Assembly (NCBI GenBank): GCA_013141505.1
Contig: JABFQX010000013.1
Span: forward strand, 62,001 to 126,000
From: Methyloglobulus sp.
GTDB lineage: Bacteria > Pseudomonadota > Gammaproteobacteria > Methylococcales > Methylomonadaceae
Direction: 5' to 3'
DNA length: 64,000 nucleotides
The position numbers and the translations under genes were made by a program. Within the stretch, counting starts at the first letter, position 1. Each line of letters opens with the position of its first letter. The notes under the pieces were generated by a model that was not told the origin of the DNA, searched no databases, and saw nothing but the letters and a program-made list of their open reading frames with translations. This document shows, in pieces, positions 55,466 through 64,000 of this stretch.

Positions 55466-58189
55466 ATGACCCAAAACAACCCCAAACGCCTGATCTTGAT
55501 TGATGGATCTTCGTTTTTATTCCGCGCTTATCACGCCATCCCGCCGCTGACCAGCCCGAAAGGCTTGCCCACCAATGCCATCCACGGCGTGACCAATATG
55601 CTGCGTAAGCTCATTGCCGATTACCACAGTGATTACATCACTGTCGTGTTTGATGCGCCGGGCGGCACTTTCCGCAACGAGTTGTACGCCCAGTACAAAG
55701 CACACAGGCCGCCCATGCCGGACGACTTACGGGTACAAATTGAACCCTTGCACCAGATTATTCGGGCGATGGGCTTGCCCTTGATTATCGAATCCGGCAT
55801 CGAAGCCGATGATGTTATGGGTGTGTTGGCTAAACAGGCTGAAAAGCAAGGTTATGAAATCATCATCTCCACGGGCGACAAGGACATGGCGCAGATGGTG
55901 AATGAACATATTATTCTCGAAAACACGATGTCCAACACCCGTATGGATATTCAAGGTGTTATCGACAAATTCGGGGTCAGGCCGGATCAGATCATTGATT
56001 ACTTGGCCTTGGTGGGTGATAGCGTGGACAACATTCCCGGTGTCCCCAATTGTGGGCCGAAAACCGCTGCAAAATGGTTGGCACAATACGAAACCTTGGA
56101 TAACCTCATGGCGCATGCCGATGAAATTGGTGGCAAAATCGGTGATAACTTACGCGCCAGTTTGGATCATCTGCCATTGTCTAAACAACTGACGACGATA
56201 GTGTGCGACCTGGAATTGCCTTATTCCGTGAAAGATTGCCATCAACAACCTGCCAATATTCCTGAATTGACCAAGCTATTGGCTGAGTTGGGCTTTACGA
56301 CTTGGTTAAAACAACTGGCGAATGTGACTGAACCCATCCCAAAGACATCTGAAATTGCCGACGAAAAACCTGCTTTAATTGAATCCAGCTATGAAACGAT
56401 ATTGACAGAGCAACAACTTAATCAATGGCTTAAGAAACTTGAAGCCGCTGAATTGTTTGCTTTTGACACTGAAACCACCAGCCTTGATTACAGCAAGGCG
56501 CAAATCGTGGGCGTGTCGTTCGCGGTAGAAGCGGGGAAAGCGGCCTATTTGCCGTTGGCGCACAATTATCCTGGCGCACCGGAGCAATTAGACCGCAACG
56601 CAACTCTGGCAAAACTGAAACCCTTGTTGGAAAATCCTAACCAACACAAACTCGGCCAACATCTTAAATACGATGCCCACGTCCTCGCCAATCATGGCAT
56701 AACCCTAAGTGGCATTGCCCACGATACGATGCTGGAATCGTACGTCCTGAATAGCACGGCGACCAAACACAATATGGACGATATCGCCAAGACGTATCTG
56801 GGCGTTACGACTATCCATTATGAGGACGTGGCGGGCAAAGGGGCGAAACAAATCCCGTTCCAGGAAGTGGCTATCGAGCAAGCCACGCCGTATGCCGCTG
56901 AAGATGCCGACATCACCTTACGAATTCACCAAACCCTACTGCCAAAACTGCAACAAATACCCAGCTTGTATGCCTTGTATGCGGAGATGGAAATCCCGCT
57001 GATTCCAGTCCTGGAACGGATAGAAAGCAATGGCGTGTTGATCGACAGCGCCATGCTGGCGCAACAAAGCCTGGAGCTTGCCAGTAAAATCATCTCAATC
57101 GAGCAACATGCCCATAACCAGGCAGGACGTGCATTCAATATTGGCTCACCCAAGCAAATCCAGGAAATCCTTTACGACCAGCAAAAGTTGCCAGTCTTGA
57201 AGAAAACCCCGACCGGACAACCTTCAACCGACGAATCAGTGCTGCAAGATTTAGCGGTCGATTACGAACTGCCGCGCTTGATCCTGGAGTACCGTGGCCT
57301 AAGTAAGCTCAAATCGACTTATACCGATAAACTGCCGCAACAGATCAATTACAAGACCGGACGGGTGCATACCTCTTACCATCAGGCGGTAGCTGCGACT
57401 GGACGGTTGTCTTCCACCGACCCTAACCTGCAAAATATCCCGATCAAAAGCGAAGAAGGCCGTAAAATAAGGCAAGCGTTTATTGCGCCAGTGGGTTATA
57501 AAATCGTCGCTGCCGATTATTCGCAAATTGAATTACGTATCATGGCGCACTTGTCCGCAGATGCGGGTCTGTTGAATGCGTTTAATGAAGGACTGGATGT
57601 CCATCGTGCGACAGCGGCGGAAGTCTTCGGTGTTGCGCCAGAGCAAGTCACCAACGACCTGCGCCGTTCCGCCAAAGCCATCAATTTTGGTCTAATCTAC
57701 GGCATGTCATCGTTCGGGTTGGCTAAGCAATTGGGTATTGGTCGTAGCGAAGCGCAATCTTATATCGACCTGTATTTTGCCCGTTACCCTGGTGTGAAAC
57801 AGTACATGGACACCATCCGCGAACAGGCGCGTGAACAAGGCTATGTCGAAACCTTGTTTGGCAGGCGCTTATACCTGCCGGAAATCAACTCAAAAAACGC
57901 CAATTTACGCCAATACGCCGAACGTACTGCCATCAACGCACCCATGCAGGGAACCGCCGCCGACATCATCAAGCGTGCCATGATCGCCACCGACCAATGG
58001 TTGCACAAAGAACAAGCCGATGCCCTTATGATCATGCAAGTGCATGACGAACTGGTATTTGAAATAGCAGGGGATAAGGTGGACAACTATACCGATATCA
58101 TCAAATCATTAATGTGTTCTGCCGCCGAACTGACCGTGCCATTGATTGTCGATGCGGGGGTAGGCAGTAATTGGGATGAAGCGCATTAA
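55466..58189 (+). CDS. polA: DNA polymerase I
   Basis: A 907-residue Pol I with all three activities. The 5-prime nuclease domain (about residues 1-290) has ILIDGSSFLFRAYHA and STGDKDMAQMV. The 3-5 exonuclease keeps its acidic motifs (FAFDTETTSLD, LGQHLKYDAHVL, YAAEDADITLR), so proofreading is intact. The polymerase domain has AADYSQIELRIMAHLS (motif A), RRSAKAINFGLIYGMSSFG (motif B) and QVHDELVFE (motif C). Followed by an sRNA locus as in pseudomonads. Confidence 0.97.
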   Translation: MTQNNPKRLILIDGSSFLFRAYHAIPPLTSPKGLPTNAIHGVTNMLRKLIADYHSDYITVVFDAPGGTFRNELYAQYKAHRPPMPDDLRVQIEPLHQIIRAMGLPLIIESGIEADDVMGVLAKQAEKQGYEIIISTGDKDMAQMVNEHIILENTMSNTRMDIQGVIDKFGVRPDQIIDYLALVGDSVDNIPGVPNCGPKTAAKWLAQYETLDNLMAHADEIGGKIGDNLRASLDHLPLSKQLTTIVCDLELPYSVKDCHQQPANIPELTKLLAELGFTTWLKQLANVTEPIPKTSEIADEKPALIESSYETILTEQQLNQWLKKLEAAELFAFDTETTSLDYSKAQIVGVSFAVEAGKAAYLPLAHNYPGAPEQLDRNATLAKLKPLLENPNQHKLGQHLKYDAHVLANHGITLSGIAHDTMLESYVLNSTATKHNMDDIAKTYLGVTTIHYEDVAGKGAKQIPFQEVAIEQATPYAAEDADITLRIHQTLLPKLQQIPSLYALYAEMEIPLIPVLERIESNGVLIDSAMLAQQSLELASKIISIEQHAHNQAGRAFNIGSPKQIQEILYDQQKLPVLKKTPTGQPSTDESVLQDLAVDYELPRLILEYRGLSKLKSTYTDKLPQQINYKTGRVHTSYHQAVAATGRLSSTDPNLQNIPIKSEEGRKIRQAFIAPVGYKIVAADYSQIELRIMAHLSADAGLLNAFNEGLDVHRATAAEVFGVAPEQVTNDLRRSAKAINFGLIYGMSSFGLAKQLGIGRSEAQSYIDLYFARYPGVKQYMDTIREQAREQGYVETLFGRRLYLPEINSKNANLRQYAERTAINAPMQGTAADIIKRAMIATDQWLHKEQADALMIMQVHDELVFEIAGDKVDNYTDIIKSLMCSAAELTVPLIVDAGVGSNWDEAH

Positions 58190-58306
58190 CAGCAGGTTTT
58201 GAAGCGATTGCATATTAACCGCCGCTTGGCAGCGCATGAAATTCTCGTGCGCGTTGCATTACAATATCACGCTACGTTTCTCACTTTAAAAAAATAATTG
58301 TTATAG

Positions 58307-58335
58307 GGAACTTCTTCTTTTAACTCGCGGTCATA
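58307..58335 (+). promoter_or_regulatory. Sigma-E / AlgU-type promoter
   Basis: GGAACTT at 58307-58313, a 16-base spacer and GTCATA at 58330-58335 match the extracytoplasmic sigma-E/AlgU consensus (GGAACTT, about 16 bases, TCnnA). Transcription would start near 58341, into the sRNA. Confidence 0.65.
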
Positions 58336-58340
58336 TTCCC

Positions 58341-58443
58341 GAACGTCCGCAACGGCGTTTGATCAGCCTCTTTTCCCCTTGTTTACAGGCTGATTTTTGT
58401 AGAGCCCCAAAGTCGGTTTCTTCCGGCTTTGGGGCTTTCTTTT
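58341..58443 (+). ncRNA. ErsA / Spot 42-like small RNA between polA and engB
   Basis: A roughly 100-base transcript is predicted from the upstream sigma-E-type promoter to a strong intrinsic terminator (AGCCCCAAAGTCGG / CCGGCTTTGGGGCT, then TTCTTTT, 58403-58443). No reading frame is present. A C-rich unpaired stretch (CTCTTTTCCCCTTG) before the terminator suits pairing with ribosome sites. Position between polA and engB is that of Spot 42 in enterics and ErsA in pseudomonads, where ErsA is AlgU-dependent and controls exopolysaccharide genes. The identity is inferred from place, promoter and form; the sequence was not aligned. Confidence 0.7.
58403..58443 (+). terminator. Strong intrinsic terminator of the sRNA
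   Basis: A 14-bp stem (one T-C or G-T type mismatch allowed) with a 6-base loop TTTCTT and a following TTCTTTT. It faces engB from the other side and probably serves both transcripts. Confidence 0.85.
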
Positions 58444-58458
58444 CGTCTGGAAACCACG

Positions 58459-59091
58459 TCAAGTATCATTCGCTTCCGCTGGATCATTCGTAGTTACCGG
58501 CTCAAATAGTCGGTCAAGTGCCTGATGCACTTCTTCAACCCCGGTTTTTTTCAAGGCCGAAAACAATTGCAAAGTTACCGGAATGTTGACATCTTTTAAC
58601 GATCTTTGGACTTGCAGCAAGGTATTTTTAGCCGCTCCAAAAGTGAGTTTGTCCGCTTTCGTGAGTAAGATATGCAAACTCAAACTGCTATGCTGGCACC
58701 ATTCGATCATTTGCCAGTCAAATTCCGTCAAAGGGTGCCTTACGTCCATGACCAGAATAATGGCGCACAACGATTTGCGTTGCGCCAAATAAGTTTCCAT
58801 CAGTTGATGCCATTGTTTTTTTATGGCTTCGGGCACTTTTGCATAACCATAACCGGGCAAGTCAACAAAGCGCCGTTGTTCGTCGATGGCAAAAAAATTC
58901 AACATTTGGGTTCGACCTGGCGTTTTACTGGTTCTTGCCAAAGAATTTTGCCGTGTTAAGGTATTAATCGCACTCGATTTGCCGGCATTTGAACGTCCAG
59001 CAAAAGCAATTTCCCTACCATAATCATCCGGTGTGTTTTTTAGCTCTGGCGAACTCATTGTAAAAGTTGCCCGTTCATAGATTGGATTCAT
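58459..59091 (-). CDS. engB: Ribosome-biogenesis GTPase EngB (YihA/YsxC)
   Basis: A 210-residue GTPase for large-subunit assembly. G1 reads [17 protein letters not shown]3 [11 protein letters not shown]4 LLTKADKL and G5 FSALKKTG. The Thr of switch I is in [14 protein letters not shown]. Normal length. Convergent with the sRNA and divergent from the cytochrome c4 gene, exactly as in Pseudomonas. Confidence 0.96.
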   Translation of the reverse strand: MNPIYERATFTMSSPELKNTPDDYGREIAFAGRSNAGKSSAINTLTRQNSLARTSKTPGRTQMLNFFAIDEQRRFVDLPGYGYAKVPEAIKKQWHQLMETYLAQRKSLCAIILVMDVRHPLTEFDWQMIEWCQHSSLSLHILLTKADKLTFGAAKNTLLQVQRSLKDVNIPVTLQLFSALKKTGVEEVHQALDRLFEPVTTNDPAEANDT

Positions 59092-59217
59092 CGCTGTCTC
59101 GCATAGCAGGGGTAATTGAGGTAGAATTTAAAATTTAGAGCAGTCTTATGGACACACTCAGTTAAATGGCCTGCGTTAGGCTACCACACACATGACATGA
59201 CTCCGAAGGGGAATCTA

Positions 59218-59919
59218 ATGAACAAAAATTTGCTGGCACTTTTTTTGACTCCGGTATTGGCGCTTGCATTTTCCGGCGCGATGCCTGTGGTACACGCCGA
59301 GGATTCAGTTGCGGCAGGAAACAGCGCATCTGGCAAGAACAAAGCAGCGACCTGTCTCGGTTGTCATGGTGAAGATGGCAATAGCATGATTCCCACCTAT
59401 CCCAAACTTGCCCAGCAACATTCGTCTTACCTGGTTAAGCAATTACAGGAATTCAAAGCCGGCACCCGCAATAATGCGGTGATGGGACCCATGGCAATGG
59501 CTTTATCGGAAGCGGATATGCGAGATATTGGCGCTTATTTTGCGGAACAAAAAATCACTGCGAATTCCGCTCCCAGCTTGCCGCCACCGGAAGATGAAGA
59601 TGCGGTTGTCGATGAGAATAAAAATAAAAAAACCATGCAAGAACTGCTGGCGAAAGGCAGCAATTTATACCGGAACGGCAATCTAGCCAGCGAGGTGTCC
59701 GCTTGCATCGCTTGTCATGGCCCCCAAGGGGAAGGCAACAAACCTGCCGTATTTCCGGCACTGCACTCACAACATGCCGATTATTTGATTCAAGCGCTCA
59801 CCGATTTTAAATCCGGAGCCCGCAGTAATAATCCCGAGAACATGATGCATATGATTGCCAAAAAAATGACCGATGCAGAAATTAAAGCGGTGGGTTATTA
59901 CATTTCGACAATGAAGTAA
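59218..59919 (+). CDS. Diheme cytochrome c4
   Basis: A 233-residue periplasmic electron carrier. The signal peptide (LLALFLTPVLALAFSGAMP) ends near VVHA. Two cytochrome c domains carry heme motifs CLGCH and CIACH, with distal methionines likely in VMGPMAMAL and MMHMIAKKM. It passes electrons to terminal oxidases such as cbb3. The ATG at 59218 has an AAGGGG ribosome site and is preferred over an earlier in-frame start. Followed by dsbA, the usual order. Confidence 0.93.
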   Translation: MNKNLLALFLTPVLALAFSGAMPVVHAEDSVAAGNSASGKNKAATCLGCHGEDGNSMIPTYPKLAQQHSSYLVKQLQEFKAGTRNNAVMGPMAMALSEADMRDIGAYFAEQKITANSAPSLPPPEDEDAVVDENKNKKTMQELLAKGSNLYRNGNLASEVSACIACHGPQGEGNKPAVFPALHSQHADYLIQALTDFKSGARSNNPENMMHMIAKKMTDAEIKAVGYYISTMK

Positions 59920-60023
59920 CTATATTAGAACCATTCAAGAGCCTAGCCGCAGCCTGTTCATGAGACATTCATGTGCTTGCTCTAGGATGTCGCTATTAAA
60001 CTGACAAATTGGAGATAAAACCC

Positions 60024-60647
60024 ATGTTAAAAAAACTTGCCGGACTTGCTGTATTGATCTTTATCGTTTCATTCTCGGCGTTATCAAAGTCGGAAGAATC
60101 GCTTGGTTATGAAGCTGTCACGCCGGCACAGCCAACCGCAAACCCTGCCAAAATTGAGGTCATCGAGTTTTTCTGGTACGGCTGTCCGCATTGCTACAGC
60201 TTTGAGCCATCCTTGAAAGATTGGCTCAAAAACAAACCGGCCAACGTCGAGTTTATTCGCGTTCCCGCCGTATTCAGCGAACAATGGGGCAAACACGCCA
60301 AAGCCTATTTTACTGCAGAAGCACTCGGCGTAGTTGATGCTGTCCACACCGACCTTTTTGATGCTATCCAAGAAAAAAAGCAAGAACTTGAAACAGAAGA
60401 TCAGTTGGCCAAATTTTTTGTTGCCCACGGCGTAAAAGAAGCGGATTTCCGCGAGACTTTTAATTCTTTCATGATTGATTCCAAAATGCGCCAAGCACCT
60501 GCCATTGCGGCAAAATATGGAATAACCGGCGTTCCCGCCATCATTGTCAACGGCAAATACAAAACCAACGGCACATTAGCTGGTTCCCAAGAAAAAATGA
60601 TCGATGTGATGAATACCTTGATTAAAAAGGAGAGTGGCGTCAAATAA
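60024..60647 (+). CDS. dsbA: Thiol:disulfide oxidoreductase DsbA
   Basis: A 207-residue periplasmic disulfide-forming enzyme. A signal peptide (LAGLAVLIFIVSFSALS) precedes a thioredoxin fold with a helical insert; the active site is FFWYGCPHCYSFEP and the cis-proline loop is GITGVPAIIVNG. The ATG at 60024 has a GGAG site at the right distance. It probably shares a transcript with cytochrome c4. Confidence 0.95.
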   Translation: MLKKLAGLAVLIFIVSFSALSKSEESLGYEAVTPAQPTANPAKIEVIEFFWYGCPHCYSFEPSLKDWLKNKPANVEFIRVPAVFSEQWGKHAKAYFTAEALGVVDAVHTDLFDAIQEKKQELETEDQLAKFFVAHGVKEADFRETFNSFMIDSKMRQAPAIAAKYGITGVPAIIVNGKYKTNGTLAGSQEKMIDVMNTLIKKESGVK

Positions 60648-60682
60648 TATCTTTTGACTGACTTTCAGGGATAAATAACCAG

Positions 60683-61852
60683 ATGAACAAACATATTTAT
60701 CCCTTGTTGGTAGCTCAGTTTTTGTCTGCATTCGCCGATAATGCCATTTTGTTTACGGTGATTGCAATGGTGATGCAAGCCAGCAACCTGCCCAGCTGGT
60801 ATGTTCCCGCTTTGCAAAGTGCATTTTTAGTCGCTTTTGTGGTTTTGGGGCCTTGGGTAGGCGGGTTTGCCGACAATAATGCCAAATCCAGGGTATTGAT
60901 TATTGCCAACTTGATCAAGGCGGCAGGAGCGGTGCTTTTGCTGTTTAAGGTTGAGCCGCTGCTAGCATATTGCCTCGTGGGTGTGGGCGCAGCCGTCTAC
61001 AGTCCTGCCAAATATGGAATTTTGCCTGAATTGGCTGGGCATGGGTTGTTGGTGAAAGCCAATAGCTGGATTGAAGGTTCGACCATTCTCGCCATTTTAT
61101 TAGGCATGGTGGTAGGTGCAAAACTGGCAGATTACTCGATTGAGATGGCGTTGGGATTGACCATCGTCCTGTTCATTGCATCTGCGTGTATTACCTTATT
61201 TTTACCAGTACGTATTGCCAAGGCTGGGGTTTCATCATCCCAGCTTGTTGAATTCGGGAGGCAAATCGGGCAATTTTTCATCACGCCCCGGTCGCGTTTC
61301 GCTATCTTAGGCGCATCGTTGTTTTGGGCATCCGCCGCTACCTTGAGGGTCATTATTGTCGCCTGGGCGCCATTGGTGTTGCTGTCAAAAAACGCAACCG
61401 AAATTGCCCAACATACTTTGTTTCTGGCGATTGGGATTATCGTAGGATCGGCTATCGTTCCTCGCGTTATTACCTTGGAACATTTACACCGCGCCAAAGT
61501 ACCGGCATACCTCATGGCGGTGTTTATTGGTGTCTTGAGTTTTACAGAAAGCCTGTTGGCGGCTCATTGGGTTTTGTTTTTTATCGGGGTGATGGGCGGT
61601 ATGTTCATCGTGCCTGTTAACGCCGCATTGCAAGAACTTGGACAACAAAGCATCGGTAGCGGTAGTGCCGTTGCCCTGCAAAATTTTTTCCAGAACCTGG
61701 CAATGCTGGTTGCTGTTGGAATTTACACCTTTGCCACGGCACAAGGCATCAATCCTTTCGTAGCCATGCAAACCTTGGGCGTACTGGTTTTCATGCTGAC
61801 TTTTATTATATCCATGCGTTTACCGAAAAACGGGGCTGCATGGAATGGGTAA
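60683..61852 (+). CDS. lplT: Lysophospholipid transporter LplT
   Basis: A 389-residue MFS transporter with about 12 membrane helices. The start LLVAQFLSAFADNAILFTVI, the GGFADNNAKSRVLIIANL loop, YSPAKYGILPEL and LVKANSWIEGSTI match LplT, which flips lysophospholipids inward for reacylation. In enterics it is next to aas; no acyltransferase gene is seen here. Confidence 0.9.
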   Translation: MNKHIYPLLVAQFLSAFADNAILFTVIAMVMQASNLPSWYVPALQSAFLVAFVVLGPWVGGFADNNAKSRVLIIANLIKAAGAVLLLFKVEPLLAYCLVGVGAAVYSPAKYGILPELAGHGLLVKANSWIEGSTILAILLGMVVGAKLADYSIEMALGLTIVLFIASACITLFLPVRIAKAGVSSSQLVEFGRQIGQFFITPRSRFAILGASLFWASAATLRVIIVAWAPLVLLSKNATEIAQHTLFLAIGIIVGSAIVPRVITLEHLHRAKVPAYLMAVFIGVLSFTESLLAAHWVLFFIGVMGGMFIVPVNAALQELGQQSIGSGSAVALQNFFQNLAMLVAVGIYTFATAQGINPFVAMQTLGVLVFMLTFIISMRLPKNGAAWNG

Positions 61853-62318
61853 TCGTAAGAGTGTGTGCAAATTTAGCTAAAACTTAACCTTATCACCGAT
61901 TACCTAAATCGCAAAACCGTGTGGAATTTCTGTTTAACCAAATAGCTATTCGCTAGTTCTAAATTAGGCAACAATCAAAAACAAGTGCCTTTTGAGTGGA
62001 TAATCAAGGCAGACGTCCAACTTAAACTCAGGCTATGATATAAAAGAGCTTAGTGACAGAGGCAGGGTGTTTGTAAGGTTTTTTCAAGAAATTCTTTATA
62101 GTCACGTATAACCTCTTGGGGCGAACTTGTAGTAAAGCTTGTTGTTACCAGCAAGTGCAAGCAGAACTTCACAAATAAGAGTTAAGTATCTCGAAGATAC
62201 CTGTGTGTAAATGAATCGTTTTAATCATGGCTATTAATTAAAGGTGTTTTTGGCGGGGATTAAGGATGGCAACCAATAAAAGAATACTGACTTAACAGAT
62301 TACAAATCTGTACTCCTT
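61853..62318. other. Intergenic region, no gene recognised
   Basis: About 465 bases between lplT and the decayed tolC-like gene. No clear promoter, hairpin or reading frame stands out. Confidence 0.4.
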
Positions 62319-63647
62319 ATGCTAGTGAATTGTTTGGAGCCTATTTTGACAACTAATGCACTGGCTGAGTACAAGCCGCAATCACTGATGGACGTTTATG
62401 GTGAAGCTCTGGCGCATGATTCTCAGCTTGCTTCCGCTTTAAGTGCTAATAAAGCAGTGCAAGAAATAATAGAGCAAGGGAAGGCGCTTTATCGCCTCGT
62501 TGTTTATTTCAATGCAGGGTTAAACGCTACTCGCACGGATATTACATTTAACAGCCTAGCATCCCCCTTCAAAGGGGGAGTGCAAACGTTTGAAGGTTAC
62601 AACTATGGTGTTGAAGCGCGGCAACCTATATACCGTAAACAAAATCTAGTTCAAATGGATCAAACCAAAATCCAAATAAGCCAGGCAGATAAACAATTAT
62701 AGCTAAGCCAGCAAGACCTTATATTACGCACGACTCAAGCCTATTTCGATGTACTTAACGCGCAAGACAAAATTGAATTAATTAAAGCACAAAAGGCAGC
62801 AATTCTAAGCCAGTTAGACCAGGCTAAAGCAAATTTTGACGTAGGCTCAGCCACCATTATCGATATACATGAAGCACAAGCGCGTTACGATTTAATTGTA
62901 GCGCAAGAAATAGCCTCCATAAGCGAACATCAAATCGCCAAACATGCGCTACAAGCTATTACGGGAGACATTCTCCAAAAGTTAGCGCCGGTAAAAAGGC
63001 AGATCTCACAACCAACAACTTGGAACAAAGTATGGAGAAATGGCTGGGAATAGCCTTGGTAAACAATTTAAACATCCAAATCCACCAAGAGATACCGTCA
63101 AGTTATCAGAGCAGGAGATAGAGCGTGCAAAAGCAGGACATTTACCTACTTTAGATGCTGTTGCAAGCTATAACGATACTTATGCGAATGCTAGCCAGTA
63201 TGGTTTTGGTAGCAATCTTAAAAATGGAACGATAGGATTACAGCTACAGATACCTTTATATCAAGGCGGTGTCGTAAATTCGCGCATTAGGCAGTCTGTA
63301 CTCAATAAACAAAAAGCGCTTGATGATCTGGAATTTTCACGTCGCCAGACTGAGCTGGAAAACAGCGTGCCTATTTGAATTTGAACACTAGCATTGTGCA
63401 GGTTAAAGCTTACGAACAAGCTTTAACTAGCAGCCAAAGCCAGCTAGAATCAACCAACACAGGTTACGAAGTCGGTGTACGAACCAGTGTAGATGTGCTA
63501 AATGCCCAGCAACAACTGTTTGCTGCCAAGCGCGATTTACTGCAAGCGCGCTACAGTTATCTGGTGAATATCATCCGTTTAAAAACAGCATCCGGTGTCG
63601 TAACAGAGGCCGATTTAGCCGATATTAACCAGGTTCTGTCGTATTAA
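62319..63647 (+). pseudogene. TolC-like outer-membrane channel pseudogene
   Basis: The sequence encodes an outer-membrane efflux protein in pieces. The frame from 62319 has SLMDVYGEALAHDSQLASAL and RQPIYRKQNLVQMDQTKIQI, hits a TAG at 62700-62702, and continues with LSQQDLILRTTQAYFDVLNA up to 63052. Two shifts near 63010-63110 follow (NNLEQSMEKWLGIALVNNL, then IERAKAGHLPTLDAVASYND), and another near 63370 precedes AYLNLNTSIVQVKAYEQ and the final ADLADINQVLSY. One stop plus three frameshifts make it a pseudogene. Next to it no inner-membrane pump genes remain. Confidence 0.9.
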
Positions 63648-63766
63648 CTACAAAACTGTATATTTCTGGCGAGCAAAAACGCCAATCCTTCAAACTAACT
63701 GGACGGATTTACCCTGCCAGTGCATAAAACTGATCTGCAAATGACAACTGATGTCCCGATCATTTG

Positions 63767-63967
63767 TCATTTGTAGATCATGTGCATCAGTTCGATGACG
63801 GCCAACATATTCGTAGCCGAACGAAAGGATTTAAAGTTGAGCATCGGCTTGGTTAAGGGTTTAATGGCACGATGATCTTCCCTATACAATATTGTTGAGG
63901 TATTTGGTGACGAAACCTCGATAAGCAGTTCCCGGTCGTGGTCTTCAATTATGTCGTAAATAGACAC
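63767..63967 (-). mobile_element. Remnant of an IS6-family transposase
   Basis: The minus-strand frame ends DHRAIKPLTKPMLNFKSFRS and ELMHMIYK, matching the C-terminal DDE region of IS6-type transposases. KYLNNIV, which should precede it, is in another frame, so the gene is broken. Only the 3-prime end of the element is in the window. Confidence 0.75.
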
Positions 63968-64000
63968 TGCGTATTCTTACCTCAACGGCCCGGTCGTTCT

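Noticed and set aside
62551-62585. CCCCCTTCAAAGGGGG hairpin as a possible insertion in the tolC-like gene
   Set aside because: The encoded SPFKGGVQTFEGYNYG stretch fits the TolC family, so the hairpin is coding sequence.

Overview
The window reads as a chromosomal segment of a Gram-negative gammaproteobacterium. The best evidence is the block polA – sRNA – engB – cytochrome c4 – dsbA (55466-60647), which matches the arrangement in pseudomonads. A RelA-type (EFDD) alarmone synthetase, LplT, RlpA, HemJ, a Rof-like antiterminator and paired YebC/YeeN proteins agree with this. The lineage cannot be fixed further from sequence alone; a Methylococcales- or Thiotrichales-like organism is plausible but unproven.

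Left end (1-13714) is a cell-surface polysaccharide region. A minus-strand operon runs from a GT2 synthase (11213) through a PgaB-like protein with a broken deacetylase site, a small membrane-anchored protein and a secreted active-site-intact deacetylase to a giant TPR / pseudo-deacetylase / outer-membrane barrel protein (535). A UDP-sugar dehydrogenase is cut by the left edge. A secreted jelly-roll/FN3 protein lies divergently.

13972-22039 holds a PAS-PP2C phosphatase, a 35-residue membrane peptide gene with a possible structured leader, a methyltransferase, and a probable nitric-oxide or oxygen module (ferredoxin reductase, truncated globin, divergent SufR-like Fe-S regulator).

22405-30277 carries hemJ, a TlpA-like thioredoxin, serA-serB, a tandem YebC pair separated by a palindromic repeat, and a frameshifted amidase. 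30939-36231 is a tight accessory operon: 39-residue peptide, SGNH protein, small membrane protein, NodU/CmcH carbamoyltransferase, methyltransferase and PaO-type Rieske oxygenase. Its product is unknown; the gene mix suggests tailoring of a small molecule or glycan.

36782-44027 includes two exported unknowns, an IS3-type remnant that apparently truncated a gene, and guaB and guaA separated by an AT-rich ATPase/DUF4276 pair that looks like a phage-defence module. 44311-48532 has SIMPL, DOMON-like and NamZ-like genes, an Mrr-type nuclease and RlpA. 48734-53149 is a dTDP-rhamnose operon with a Wzz-type chain-length protein.

53240-61852 is housekeeping: relA, polA, an ErsA-like sRNA with a sigma-E-type promoter, engB, cytochrome c4, dsbA and lplT. 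The right end decays into a tolC-like pseudogene and an IS6-type transposase remnant. Several families of short palindromic repeats are scattered through the intergenic spaces. No tRNA, rRNA, CRISPR array or origin was seen.
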